Made by a program: the position numbers and the translations under genes. This document shows, piece by piece, positions 41,605 through 50,454 of a DNA stretch of 64,000 nucleotides. This stretch comes from an uncultured Prevotellaceae bacterium (GTDB taxonomy: Bacteria; Bacteroidota; Bacteroidia; Bacteroidales; Bacteroidaceae), in NCBI GenBank assembly GCA_946406435.1, contig CAMJKP010000012.1, positions 1 through 64,000 on the forward strand, written 5' to 3'. How positions within the stretch are numbered: the first letter of the stretch is position 1; each line of letters opens with the position of its first letter. The notes beneath the pieces are model-generated. The model was not told where the DNA came from. It saw only the letters and a program-made list of their open reading frames with translations, and did no database searches.

Positions 41605-43014
41605 ATGACAAACATAAAACACATAATCCTCAGTTCATCCCTCCTTATGCTTAACGGCATGGCAGCAATGGCTCAGGGTGATGGCGGCATTTCCCCAGAG
41701 ATGCTTGCCAAGATTCAGCAGACTCGTCCGCAAGGTAATGCGGAGAAGGCTCTTGTCAATGCTATGGCGACAATGAGCATCAACGACCTTGCAAAGAATG
41801 CAGCCAAGCAGGGAAAGATAGATACAAAGTTCAGTATCGAGACTCCAAAGCAGAATATCCATAACCAGAAATCATCAGGACGTTGTTGGATGTTCTCAAG
41901 TATGAACGTACTCCGTTCACGCTTCGCACTCGAACACAAGGACACACTCGCCGTGGAGTATTCACAGGACTATCTCTTCTTCTACGACCAATTGGAAAAG
42001 GCGAATCTCTTCCTACAAGGCGTTATCGAGACAGCATCAAAGCCAATGGACGATTCCGATGTAAAGTTCTTCTTCCGCTCCCCGCTCAGCGACGGCGGTA
42101 CGTTCTGCGGCATAATAGACCTTACAAAGAAATACGGTCTTGTGCCTATGTCTGTACGTCCTGAGACATATCAGGCAGAGAACACTCGTCTGATGTCAAA
42201 TATCATCGAGACAAAACTGCGCGAATACGGTCTAGAATTGCGTTCTATGGTTGCTGCAAAGAAAAAGACAGCAGCCATAAACAGCCGTAAGACGGAGATG
42301 CTCGCAGAGGTGTATCGAATCCTCTCCATGACTCTTGGCGAGCCAGTCAAGGAGTTCAAATACGCTCATCGCGACAAGAGCGGAAACATCAAGGGCGAGG
42401 AGAAGACATACACTCCTATGGAGTTCTATAAGGAGACCGTTAAAGAGCCGATAGAAGACACCTTCATCATGCTCATGAACGACCCACGACACCCTTATTA
42501 TAAGGTGTATGAGGTAGAATACGACCGCCACACATACGACGGTCATAACTGGCGATATATCAACCTCCCTATCGAGGATATCGAGTCTATCGCCATTGCA
42601 TCCCTGAAGGACGGCCGTAAGATGTACAGTTCGTATGACCTCCCACAGATGGATAGGAGCCGCGGATATATGGATCTCAACCTCTGGGACTACTCTACCC
42701 TCTTCGGTTTACAGTTCCCAATGACAAAGGCAGAGCGCATCTCTACATTCGAGAGTATGTCTGCACACGCCATGACTCTTACCGCCGTTGACCTCGACAA
42801 GGACGGCAAACCAAAGAAATGGAAGGTAGAGAACAGTTGGGGAGAAGGTTCTGGACAGCAAGGCTACGCTATCATGACCGAGGACTGGTTCAAGGAGTAT
42901 ATGTTCCGCCTCGTCGTTGACAAGAAATACGTTCCAGAGAACATTCTCAAGATAAAGGACGAGAAGCCGACTATGATTCCGTATGACGATCCGTTGTTTA
43001 AAGTAGAAGAATAG
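41605..43014 (+). CDS. C1 family aminopeptidase (bleomycin-hydrolase/PepC type)
   Basis: A 469-aa papain-like cysteine peptidase with a signal peptide (1-23, AAMAQ), so it acts in the periplasm. The triad is C94 in SGRCWMFSS, H388 in SAHAMTLTAVD and N410 in KVENSWGEG, as in PepC/bleomycin hydrolase. The family usually forms hexamers that trim peptides from the N-terminus. A long inverted repeat follows. Confidence 0.92.
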   Translation: MTNIKHIILSSSLLMLNGMAAMAQGDGGISPEMLAKIQQTRPQGNAEKALVNAMATMSINDLAKNAAKQGKIDTKFSIETPKQNIHNQKSSGRCWMFSSMNVLRSRFALEHKDTLAVEYSQDYLFFYDQLEKANLFLQGVIETASKPMDDSDVKFFFRSPLSDGGTFCGIIDLTKKYGLVPMSVRPETYQAENTRLMSNIIETKLREYGLELRSMVAAKKKTAAINSRKTEMLAEVYRILSMTLGEPVKEFKYAHRDKSGNIKGEEKTYTPMEFYKETVKEPIEDTFIMLMNDPRHPYYKVYEVEYDRHTYDGHNWRYINLPIEDIESIAIASLKDGRKMYSSYDLPQMDRSRGYMDLNLWDYSTLFGLQFPMTKAERISTFESMSAHAMTLTAVDLDKDGKPKKWKVENSWGEGSGQQGYAIMTEDWFKEYMFRLVVDKKYVPENILKIKDEKPTMIPYDDPLFKVEE

Positions 43015-43022
43015 CCCAATAG

Positions 43023-43135
43023 AAGCCTAACCAAGCCTTCCCAAAGGGAAGGATGTTTGATAGTAATAAACGCTCAATTTTTAGGCGAATAATTGTATTG
43101 AACATCCTTCCCTTTGGGAAGGCTTGGTTAGGCTT
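43023..43135. repeat. MITE-like element, copy 1, perfect 35-bp arms
   Basis: Arms 43023-43057 and 43101-43135 are perfect complements, containing CCTTCCCAAAGGGAAGG. The core ATAGTAATAAA ... TTTTTAGGCGAATAAT is shared with the copies at 56176 and 56736. Confidence 0.92.
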
Positions 43136-43153
43136 AAAATAGCACCATGAAAA

Positions 43154-43185
43154 CTTGCATATCTCACGATTTTTGTGTATCTTTG
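43154..43185 (+). promoter_or_regulatory. Promoter of the LRR protein gene
   Basis: CTTG (43154-43157), 20 bp, TATCTTTG (43178-43185). Confidence 0.75.
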
Positions 43186-43237
43186 TAGTGTGAAAGAAGA
43201 AATTTTACTACCTCTACAATAGAAAGAAAACAAACGT

Positions 43238-45820
43238 ATGAAACAAGCAAGATATATCATAATTCTCATTATATCAATATTCTGCGCCAATATTTCTTTG
43301 GCACAGGAAAAGACGGAGCTTCAACAGGTTATCGACTCTGTTGAGCAAATCCGCTATATCACCTTCACAAACAATGACGGTTGGGGAGGAATGCCACATG
43401 GCTGGGAATTACAAGAAAAACTGAAAGCACTTGCCACAGACGATGACCTTGCACGCATTGTTCAGGAATCAAAAAGCGCACAGGCAAGAGTCTTTGCCTA
43501 TACCGTACTCTTGGAAAAGAAAAGCGACAAATGCTTTGACCTACTCAAGAATATGATAACTGATGACAGTAAATTTGGATATAGAGGATATGATGTTTGC
43601 TACAATGAACGGATTAACGACGTTGTAATTTCTTGGTCCATTAGGGCAGGAATTCTTGACAGCACACAGATTGCCTATATTGATTCTGTTGTCATCTTTA
43701 CTCCCAACTTCCCAGAATGTTCATACATCTATGAAGCTCTTGAAAGAGCTGTCCCCAAACCCGAATACTATGACCGTATCTGTCAGATATTCAATGAAGG
43801 GCATTGGGGCGCACTTGAATATATTGCCATCTACCATAAAGAAGAAGACATCGACAAGATAATCAATACACTAAACGAATACAAAATAAAGACATACGCA
43901 TGGGAATGGGACTCTTACGAAGATACATTAGAATCCCAAGGCGAAGAAGAAGCAGAAAAAATCAAGCCTAAACATCCACGTCAAGAGAATCATTCAGAAT
44001 ATGCCATTAACGCAATAGCGCAATGGTCACACCCAGCATTTATCCCGACATTAGATAAATATATAAAGTACCAATATCTATCTGACAAAAAACATTATTT
44101 AAGTGATGCTTGGAGGATAATGTACATATTGATGAACTACGACAACGACTGGGCATACAAAATCATGGAGCGATATCTTAAGCATCCCATGACTGAAGAA
44201 TATACGGAACAATTTGCCGGTGTTTATCAAAATCACGAAAACAAGGAACGTTTCACACCTCTTTTTAAGAAATACTGCCACCAAAGTAATATAGTATTAG
44301 TTGTTTCTTCTAACCAAGAAGGGAGAAACGACAGCATATACTATACTCTTGACATAGCCCAAAAAGAAGCTACCGTAACTTCTGATGGAACAGGGTACAT
44401 TTCCAATTATTCTGGCAATATCGTCATACCATCTACAATAACATACAATGACATCACGTACACCGTTACAAGCATTGGTGAAAAGGCATTCTATCAAGCT
44501 CAAGAAATCGACTCCGTAACAATGCCAAACACCATAACAAGTATTGGTGAAGAAGCATTTTCCTGGTGCCATTCCCTTAAATCGATTAAACTATCAGAGT
44601 CTCTTACAAGTATTGCTGATGGTGCATTCTCTGCTTGTGAAAGCCTCTCCTCTATCACATTTCCAAAGACACTTACATCGATTGGCGACAAAGCATTCTA
44701 TAGTTGCTTTTCACTTAGCTCAATCATAATACCTCGCTCAGTGACAAACATTGCGGGCGGAGCGTTCATGTTCAGTCCTATAACATCCATTGTAGTGGAT
44801 AAGGACAACCCTATATATGATAGCCGAAACAACTGCAACGCAATAATCGAAACAAAGACAAACAAACTGATTATGGGGTGTGCAACAACAATAATTCCCA
44901 ACAATGTAACAAGCATTGGAGATATGGCTTTCCATGGATGTGACAGTATCAGGACACTCGCAATTCCCGAATCAGTAACGGAAATCGGAGAGAACGCTTT
45001 TACTTATTGTAACAACATTACTTCAATCACACTTCCCAATACTATCAAAAGTATTGGAGCATCTGCATTTCAAGGATGTAGAGGATTACAATCCATAAAC
45101 ATTCCTCTGGGAGTAAAACGCATTGAAAAAGAGACTTTTCAAGAATGCATAAAGCTCACAAATATAACCATTCCCAATTCCGTCACAAGCATCGGAGAAG
45201 AAGCATTTGGGGCATGTCAGAGTCTTACTTCTGTACATATCGGCAAATCCTTAGCCACTTTTGAAAACAATATGTTTTATAACTGTGACACTATTATTTC
45301 TATCTTTGTTGATAAGGATAATCCTTATTTTGACAGTAGAAACGATTGTAATGCCATCATCAACAAGAAGACAAACGAGCTTGTCTTAGGCTTTAACACC
45401 ACCATAATCCCTAATACAGTAACGAGGATTAAGGATCATGCATTCATGTATTGCAATGAACTAAAGACTATTGTCATCCCAGAGTCTGTAAAACATATTG
45501 GGGAAAGCGCCTTCTATGATTGCAGAAACCTGGAATCAGTTACGCTTCCCTCATCATTGAAAACTATTGGCGAAGATGCTTTTTTAGGCTGTATAAAACT
45601 AAAAAATATCACAACATTCTCAAAGACACCGCAAAAAATAGGTGACTCTGTTTTCCCAAGACGCGAAGCGCAAAGAGATGAAGATGGGATTTACTGCAAA
45701 TATACAAAGAAAGTGATATTCATTCACGTGCCAAAAGGATGTAAGGATGAATACTTAAAAGCAAACATCTGGAAAGAGTTTACAATAACTGAGGATGCAG
45801 AAATTATAAATGAAAAGTGA
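43238..45820 (+). CDS. Secreted BspA-type leucine-rich repeat protein with HEAT-like N-terminus
   Basis: An 860-aa surface or secreted protein with a signal peptide (1-22, SLAQ). Residues about 24-350 are helical with HEAT-like character and share PKPEYYDRICQIF and the following helix pair with the lipoprotein at 11547. From about 385 to 830 it has BspA-type LRR_5 repeats of the form SIGEEAFSWCHSLKSIKL, interrupted twice by a VDKDNPIYDSRNNCNAII insert. BspA-like proteins bind host or matrix proteins and other bacteria. There is no recognisable C-terminal anchor. Its stop codon lies in the heptamer array that follows. Confidence 0.88.
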   Translation: MKQARYIIILIISIFCANISLAQEKTELQQVIDSVEQIRYITFTNNDGWGGMPHGWELQEKLKALATDDDLARIVQESKSAQARVFAYTVLLEKKSDKCFDLLKNMITDDSKFGYRGYDVCYNERINDVVISWSIRAGILDSTQIAYIDSVVIFTPNFPECSYIYEALERAVPKPEYYDRICQIFNEGHWGALEYIAIYHKEEDIDKIINTLNEYKIKTYAWEWDSYEDTLESQGEEEAEKIKPKHPRQENHSEYAINAIAQWSHPAFIPTLDKYIKYQYLSDKKHYLSDAWRIMYILMNYDNDWAYKIMERYLKHPMTEEYTEQFAGVYQNHENKERFTPLFKKYCHQSNIVLVVSSNQEGRNDSIYYTLDIAQKEATVTSDGTGYISNYSGNIVIPSTITYNDITYTVTSIGEKAFYQAQEIDSVTMPNTITSIGEEAFSWCHSLKSIKLSESLTSIADGAFSACESLSSITFPKTLTSIGDKAFYSCFSLSSIIIPRSVTNIAGGAFMFSPITSIVVDKDNPIYDSRNNCNAIIETKTNKLIMGCATTIIPNNVTSIGDMAFHGCDSIRTLAIPESVTEIGENAFTYCNNITSITLPNTIKSIGASAFQGCRGLQSINIPLGVKRIEKETFQECIKLTNITIPNSVTSIGEEAFGACQSLTSVHIGKSLATFENNMFYNCDTIISIFVDKDNPYFDSRNDCNAIINKKTNELVLGFNTTIIPNTVTRIKDHAFMYCNELKTIVIPESVKHIGESAFYDCRNLESVTLPSSLKTIGEDAFLGCIKLKNITTFSKTPQKIGDSVFPRREAQRDEDGIYCKYTKKVIFIHVPKGCKDEYLKANIWKEFTITEDAEIINEK

Positions 45821-45904
45821 AAAATGAAAAATACAAATTACACTTTTCTGGTAAAGACCATACGCGCAAATACTAACCTGTATTTTTCATTTTTCACTTT
45901 TCAT
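45810..45904. repeat. Inverted heptamer array, ATGAAAA ... TTTTCAT
   Basis: Units ATGAAAA, GTGAAAA, ATGAAAA, ATACAAA face TTTTCAT, TTTTCAC, TTTTCAT after 46 nt. It is between convergent genes. Confidence 0.85.
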
Positions 45905-45908
45905 TTAC

Positions 45909-45950
45909 AAAATCATCATTTTCTCAAGACTATGAGAAAATGATGGTTTT
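45909..45950 (-). terminator. Hairpin at the end of purU
   Basis: An 18-bp stem (45909-45926 with 45933-45950, one mismatch) with the purU stop codon in its loop and A/T flanks that give T-runs on both strands. A bidirectional terminator is likely. Confidence 0.75.
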
Positions 45951-46799
45951 GTTATGATATGTGAGAATCTTCCTTTCGATATGCTTCTTAACTGCGCGTG
46001 AGAGGACAATCTTCTCGAGGTCCTTACCCTTGAGAACAAGAGTCTCAGGAGTGTCCTTATGAGTGATGCGTACAACATCCTGCTCAATGATAGGACCTGC
46101 ATCAAGCTCAGAAGTAACGTAGTGGCTTGTAGCACCGATGATCTTCACACCACGCTGATAAGCCTGATGGTATGGCTTGGCACCAATGAATGCAGGAAGG
46201 AATGAGTGATGGATATTGATAATCTTATGAGGATAGCGCTTTATCATGTCCTCTGAGATAATCTGCATATAGCGGGCAAGAACGATGAATGAGATACGCT
46301 CCTTCTTCAGAAGTTCCATCTCTGCCTTCTCCACCTCCTGCTTGTTTGACCAGTCTTTCTTGATTGACCATACATAGTAAGGAATGCCAAACTGATCTGC
46401 CACGTAGCGAAGGTCCTCGTGATTGCTGACGATACATGGAATCTCAACGTCAAGCTCACCAGCCTTATAGCGTGCAAGAAGGTCGTAGAGACAATGGCTC
46501 ATCTTACTTACGAACAGAGCCATGCGAGGCTTCACATAGTTGAAATAGATGTCGAACTCCATCTCATATCGTGAACCGTACAATGTCTCAATATACTCCT
46601 CTATCTTCTCAGAAGGAATAGAGAACTCGGCAAGCTCCCACTCCACACGCATGAAGAAACGGCCGTCAACCTTATCCACATACTGGTCAAGGTAAACGAT
46701 GTTACCGTGATTGTCGGTAATGAACTTGGTGATATCCGTGATAATACCCAGCTGATCCGGGCAATGTAGCAATAATATAGCAGTCTGTTGCATTTCCAC
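45930..46799 (-). CDS. purU: Formyltetrahydrofolate deformylase
   Basis: A 289-aa PurU, which hydrolyses 10-formyltetrahydrofolate to formate and tetrahydrofolate, balancing one-carbon pools. An ACT domain spans about 7-85 (LLLHCPDQLGIITDITKFI) and the formyltransferase fold follows, with NIHHSFLPAFIGAKPYHQAY and ELDAGPIIEQD carrying the N-H-D catalytic set. Start M1 or M3 (MEMQQT); either fits. A promoter is found about 250 nt upstream, and a REPIN-like element lies in the leader. Confidence 0.93.
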   Translation of the reverse strand: MEMQQTAILLLHCPDQLGIITDITKFITDNHGNIVYLDQYVDKVDGRFFMRVEWELAEFSIPSEKIEEYIETLYGSRYEMEFDIYFNYVKPRMALFVSKMSHCLYDLLARYKAGELDVEIPCIVSNHEDLRYVADQFGIPYYVWSIKKDWSNKQEVEKAEMELLKKERISFIVLARYMQIISEDMIKRYPHKIINIHHSFLPAFIGAKPYHQAYQRGVKIIGATSHYVTSELDAGPIIEQDVVRITHKDTPETLVLKGKDLEKIVLSRAVKKHIERKILTYHNKTIIFS

Positions 46800-46801
46800 T
46801 A

Positions 46802-46829
46802 TTTACAATTTTGTATTTACAATTTACAT
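46802..46829. repeat. Short heptamer array, TTTACAA
   Basis: Units TTTACAA, TTTTGTA, TTTACAA, TTTACAT directly upstream of the purU start codon. Confidence 0.65.
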
Positions 46830-46837
46830 TAATCTCC

Positions 46838-47013
46838 GCAAGTTTATAACTTGCTCCGTTTAGGAGTACAAGAAGTACAAGGAGTAACTCTCCTAAAGTC
46901 GCTTAAGTAGTACAAGACGATAGTATTTATCGCGTTTTTGGAACGTCAAGACATTCATCTTGTACTCCTTGAACTTCTCGTACTCCTTATTACTCCTAAC
47001 AAGTGTAGCTTGC
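46838..47013. repeat. REPIN-like element with period-9 arms
   Basis: Terminal hairpins GCAAGT-ttata-ACTTGC (46838-46854) and CAAG-tgtag-CTTG flank arms with AGTACAAGA-type 9-mers in tandem facing TTGTACTCC-type 9-mers. Same plan as the copies at 11106, 13453 and 41431, with different sequence. It sits in the purU leader. Confidence 0.8.
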
Positions 47014-47045
47014 GGAACTTGAGCTATTCACTTTCTTTAGAAATG

Positions 47046-47077
47046 CAAAAGTACAAAATTTTCAGCAAAACTGCAAG
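47046..47077 (-). promoter_or_regulatory. Promoter of purU
   Basis: Minus strand: CTTG (47077-47074), 20 bp, TACTTTTG (47053-47046). Confidence 0.7.
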
Positions 47078-47116
47078 TTTTAGTTATTATATATCTCATT
47101 TTTCAAAGTTTTTTCA

Positions 47117-47124
47117 TAACTTTG
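47117..47124 (+). promoter_or_regulatory. -7 box of the xylanase gene
   Basis: TAACTTTG; the -33 element is weak. It predicts a leader of about 220 nt carrying two hairpins. Confidence 0.6.
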
Positions 47125-47169
47125 CACTCATAAATTAGAAATGTGCGCCAGCCTTTAGGGCTGACACGC

Positions 47170-47207
47170 ACTATTTATTTCGTGCGAGGATGCTTTGCAC
47201 GTTGCAC
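47170..47207 (+). promoter_or_regulatory. Shared transcribed leader motif, copy 1
   Basis: Begins ACTATTT and contains CGTGCGAGGATGCTTTGCACG, a hairpin. It matches 63963-64000 at 34 of 38 positions and lies at nearly the same distance from its -7 box. A GCC/GGC hairpin precedes it in both. Confidence 0.7.
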
Positions 47208-47219
47208 TCATAATCATCA

Positions 47220-47281
47220 AACGCGAAGACGCAAAGACACAGAGTTTTTATATTCTTTGCGACTCAGCGGCTTTGCGTTCG
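47220..47281. repeat. Octamer-phased hairpin, CGCAAAGA family, copy 3
   Basis: CG or CA at 47222, 47230, 47238 (period 8) and an opposing GGCTTTGCGTT arm. It lies in the xylanase leader. Confidence 0.78.
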
Positions 47282-47353
47282 ATAAAAAAAGAATCTTTAC
47301 TATTCTGCTTCTTAGCGTTTAAAATTCTACTGTAAATACTAAAACCACTTTTA

Positions 47354-49702
47354 ATGGATATGAAAAAATTATACTTATTTATGCTAACAGCCGGACTGTC
47401 GGTCTCGGCTATGGCACAGGAAAAATTCGAGTTGGGCAAGCCTAATAATGACAACTACAGATACTTGGATGAGTATCATGCCCTAAAGGAGTATATCGAT
47501 TACTCCCAATACCCAAACTTCAAACTCGGCGTTGGAACTACCGTAAACGACTATCTCAACAACTCTTTAGTTAAGAATCTGACAAACAAGAACTTTACGG
47601 AGACTGTTGCTGGCAATGCCATGAAGATGGCAAGTTGTGTGGATGGCAATGGTAACATGAACTTCACCACGGTGAAGAACTATGTGAATGCTGCGACAAA
47701 GGCTGGTCTAAATGTCTATGGCCACACCCTTGCATGGCACTCACAACAGCCTACTGGTTGGCTTAGAGCTCTCCTTGCCGATAAGGCAGCACCAGAGCTT
47801 ACCGATGGCGATGTAGAAATAGTGACAGTAGCTGCAAGTAAGGACTTCCGCAAGACGCAGAGCGTGGGGTGGAAGGATGATGAAACTAAAAATGGGTTTA
47901 AGATCACATTTGATGCTACTGACGGTCTACACGTAAATGCGACAAAGTCATGCGCATACGAAGTGCAGTTTGTTGGTATGTCCGACATCATCCTCACAAA
48001 AGGCAAGACCTACAAGATGACCATGACCGTTAAGGGCTCTAAGGCAGGAAAGGTTACCGGTCGTCTCGGAGACTGGAGCACAGGTGCAAGCATCAACGTT
48101 CCATTTACCACAGAATGGAAGGATGTGGAAATAAACATCAAGCCAACTATGGTTAGTAGCTTCATGCTTCTGCAGGTTCCTAACTACATTGGCGATGTCT
48201 ATATCAAGAGCATCAAAATTGAGTCAAAGACAATGGGTAGGACCACTACCGAAGAAGACCGTCGCTGTATCAAGGCTCACGCCACAGCAAGACAGTCTGA
48301 TGTATGGGACAATCAGATGTGGCTCGTTCCTGGTTCATTCTCTTCTGGAGCAAGCTATGTATTCACGGCAGATGTTCGTGCCGACAAGCCAGCATACGCT
48401 TCTACACAGATTCATAAAGCCCCAGGCTCATACGTTGGCGATGGTATCGGCAATATCAATTTCACTACCGAGTGGAAGACTATTGTCTTAAGCGGAAAGT
48501 TCGGCAACGCAGGACAGAGCATAGCCCTCAACCTCAGCGAACTGGCTGACGAGAACAACTATTACTTCGACAACGTGAGTCTAAAGATTGGCGGTGTTGA
48601 GAAGATGAAGAACGGCGACTTTGAGGGTACTGAGGTAAGCACATTCAAGGTTAAGGAGAATAGTGGTAATGTCGTTGATCCTACTATCAGCGAAGGCATT
48701 ACCTACGTCTTTATTCCAAGCACCGTTCCTCTATCAAAGCAGGAGCGCCACGACACTCTCGTCTATGCTATGGACAAGTGGATCAAGGGCATGATGGAGG
48801 CATGTGACGGTAAGGTAAAGGCATGGGATCTTGTGAATGAGGCATTGTCAGGCGATGGCGACGACGGCGAGGGCAACTATCTCTTGCAACACTCAGAAGG
48901 CTATAATCCAAATGCAACATGGGATGTTGGTGGTGAGAATTTCTTCTGGCAGGACTATATGGGCGATCTTGAATACGTTCGTCAGGCTTGCCGTTTGGCT
49001 CGTAAGTACGGTCCTGAGGATGTTGTTCTCTTCATCAACGACTACAACCTTGAGTCTGAGTGGGATGACAACAAGAAACTGAAGTCACTCATCAACTGGA
49101 TAAAGAAGTGGGAGTCTGATGGTGTTACCAAGATCGACGGTATCGGCACTCAGATGCACATCAGCTGTTTTGAGGACGAAAGCATTCTGAACAACATCAA
49201 GAGCCACATCACCAAGATGTTCGATCTCATGGCAAAATCAGGCAAACTTGTTCGTGTCAGCGAGATGGATATGGCTTATGTCCGTGGTTCAAACAGATGG
49301 GGACAAGCCCTCCAAACCAGTCAACTGACCGAGGCAGAGCACAAGAAGATGGCAGACTTCTACGAGTGGATTATCAAGGAATACTTCCGTCTCGTACCAC
49401 CAGAGCAGCAATGGGGCATCTGCCAATGGTGTGGAACAGACGCACCTGCCAATAGCGGATGGCGCAAAAATGAGCCTGTCGGTATCTGGGATCTAAACTA
49501 CTACCGCAAGCACGCCTATGCGGGCTTTGTACGCGGTCTTGGTGGCGTTCTCCAGACTGGTATTGACAAGGTTGAGGCAGACAAGAATATTGACACCTCA
49601 AAGGGCATCTACAACCTCAACGGTATGCGTATGCCAACCACATCACTCAACGAACTTCCTTCCGGTATTTATATTGTGAATGGAAAGAAGGTGGTAAGGT
49701 GA
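47354..49702 (+). CDS. GH10 endo-xylanase with inserted carbohydrate-binding modules
   Basis: A 782-aa secreted xylanase (signal peptide to about residue 22). The GH10 barrel is split: residues about 24-140 (GHTLAWHSQQPTGWL) and about 462-750. Between them sit two beta-sandwich modules (about 150-292 and 300-420) of the CBM4/22-like type. The acid/base is E496 in WDLVNEAL and the nucleophile E637 in RVSEMDM; GIGTQMHIS is the conserved barrel strand. The split GH10 plan is known from Prevotella xylanases. The C-terminus (GIYNLNGMRM ... GIYIVNGKKVVR) is a Bacteroidetes surface or type IX-like tail. An alternative start is M3 at 47360. Confidence 0.93.
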   Translation: MDMKKLYLFMLTAGLSVSAMAQEKFELGKPNNDNYRYLDEYHALKEYIDYSQYPNFKLGVGTTVNDYLNNSLVKNLTNKNFTETVAGNAMKMASCVDGNGNMNFTTVKNYVNAATKAGLNVYGHTLAWHSQQPTGWLRALLADKAAPELTDGDVEIVTVAASKDFRKTQSVGWKDDETKNGFKITFDATDGLHVNATKSCAYEVQFVGMSDIILTKGKTYKMTMTVKGSKAGKVTGRLGDWSTGASINVPFTTEWKDVEINIKPTMVSSFMLLQVPNYIGDVYIKSIKIESKTMGRTTTEEDRRCIKAHATARQSDVWDNQMWLVPGSFSSGASYVFTADVRADKPAYASTQIHKAPGSYVGDGIGNINFTTEWKTIVLSGKFGNAGQSIALNLSELADENNYYFDNVSLKIGGVEKMKNGDFEGTEVSTFKVKENSGNVVDPTISEGITYVFIPSTVPLSKQERHDTLVYAMDKWIKGMMEACDGKVKAWDLVNEALSGDGDDGEGNYLLQHSEGYNPNATWDVGGENFFWQDYMGDLEYVRQACRLARKYGPEDVVLFINDYNLESEWDDNKKLKSLINWIKKWESDGVTKIDGIGTQMHISCFEDESILNNIKSHITKMFDLMAKSGKLVRVSEMDMAYVRGSNRWGQALQTSQLTEAEHKKMADFYEWIIKEYFRLVPPEQQWGICQWCGTDAPANSGWRKNEPVGIWDLNYYRKHAYAGFVRGLGGVLQTGIDKVEADKNIDTSKGIYNLNGMRMPTTSLNELPSGIYIVNGKKVVR

Positions 49703-49817
49703 TATTAAGATATTAAGATATTAAGATATTAAGAAATTAAGAGATTAAAAGATTAATAAATTAAACGCTAAGACGCGGAGTCGCAGAGTTTTCTTTGTGG
49801 CTTCGCGCCTTTGCATT
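49701..49817. repeat. Phased octamer run joining GATATTAA units to CGC-family hairpin copy 4
   Basis: Eight units from GATATTAA to TAAATTAA (49701-49764) run on in the same 8-nt phase into ACGCTAAG, ACGCGGAG and TCGCAGAG (to 49788); the opposing arm ends at 49817. The xylanase stop codon is in the first unit. Confidence 0.85.
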
Positions 49818-49869
49818 TTAGTATACTATATCCAGACGGGAGGACCATGTCTGAAACGAGATACGTTGA

Positions 49870-49906
49870 CACTAATTTCCTTATTGTTACCTGTTACTTG
49901 TTACTG
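49870..49906 (+). repeat. GTTAC-family inverted-repeat arm, arm 1
   Basis: CACTAATTTCCTTATTG followed by GTTAC repeated three times at period 7. Further arms are at 50251-50288 (minus), 50370-50407 (plus) and 52540-52574 (minus). Confidence 0.88.
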
Positions 49907-50057
49907 CCTCCCTTCTGCCTCCCTTGCAAGTCCTATGTAAGTCCCATTTTTCTCCCATTCTAGGGAACGGACTTGAAACGTATTAGAAGCGAAGGAGAAA
50001 CGGACCTGAAACGGATTTACAACGGAGGTACAACGGATTTACAACGGACTTACAACG
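49904..50057. repeat. 11-bp phased CG array, copy 4
   Basis: Fourteen 11-nt units. Nine end in CG at 49968 + 11n (GACTTGAAACG, AAGGAGAAACG, GATTTACAACG and others), with no CG out of phase. The five left units end in TT or AT (CTGCCTCCCTT twice, GTAAGTCCCAT), and partly complement the right half. Centre unit TCTAGGGAACG. The next 190 bases before the second GTTAC arm hold nothing else recognisable. Confidence 0.9.
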
Positions 50058-50250
50058 AAACTGCATCAAAAGGAAAACCAGAGCATTTTTAGCGTCTTTT
50101 CATCGGTTTTCAAGCATACTGAATAAGGTGAATCAGCCCGAAATTAATGCTTACTGTTATGTTAAGCCGCCTGTACTCTGACCTGTATTTTGTTATAACA
50201 GCCTCATTATCTTTATCTTAGACAATTATAGTAAGCAAGCGCAATCACGA

Positions 50251-50407
50251 CCAGTAACAAGTAACAGGTAACAATAAGGATTTTTGTGCGCCCAAATTTT
50301 ACGGAAATCTTCTAAGGAGTTTATATACCTTATTATATATAGAAATAATAAAATAGGCAGCAGCTTTTTCACTAATTTTCTTATTGTTACCCGTTACTCG
50401 TTACTGG
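50251..50407. repeat. GTTAC-family inverted pair, arms 2 and 3
   Basis: Arm 50251-50288 is the reverse complement of arm 50370-50407, each with flanking CGACCAG/CTGGTCG. Arm 3 and the arm at 52540 also enclose the TlpA-like gene. Confidence 0.85.
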
Positions 50408-50454
50408 TCGTTGAAATTGTCTCAACTCAGACTTTGGCAGGTTTATGCAAAAAG

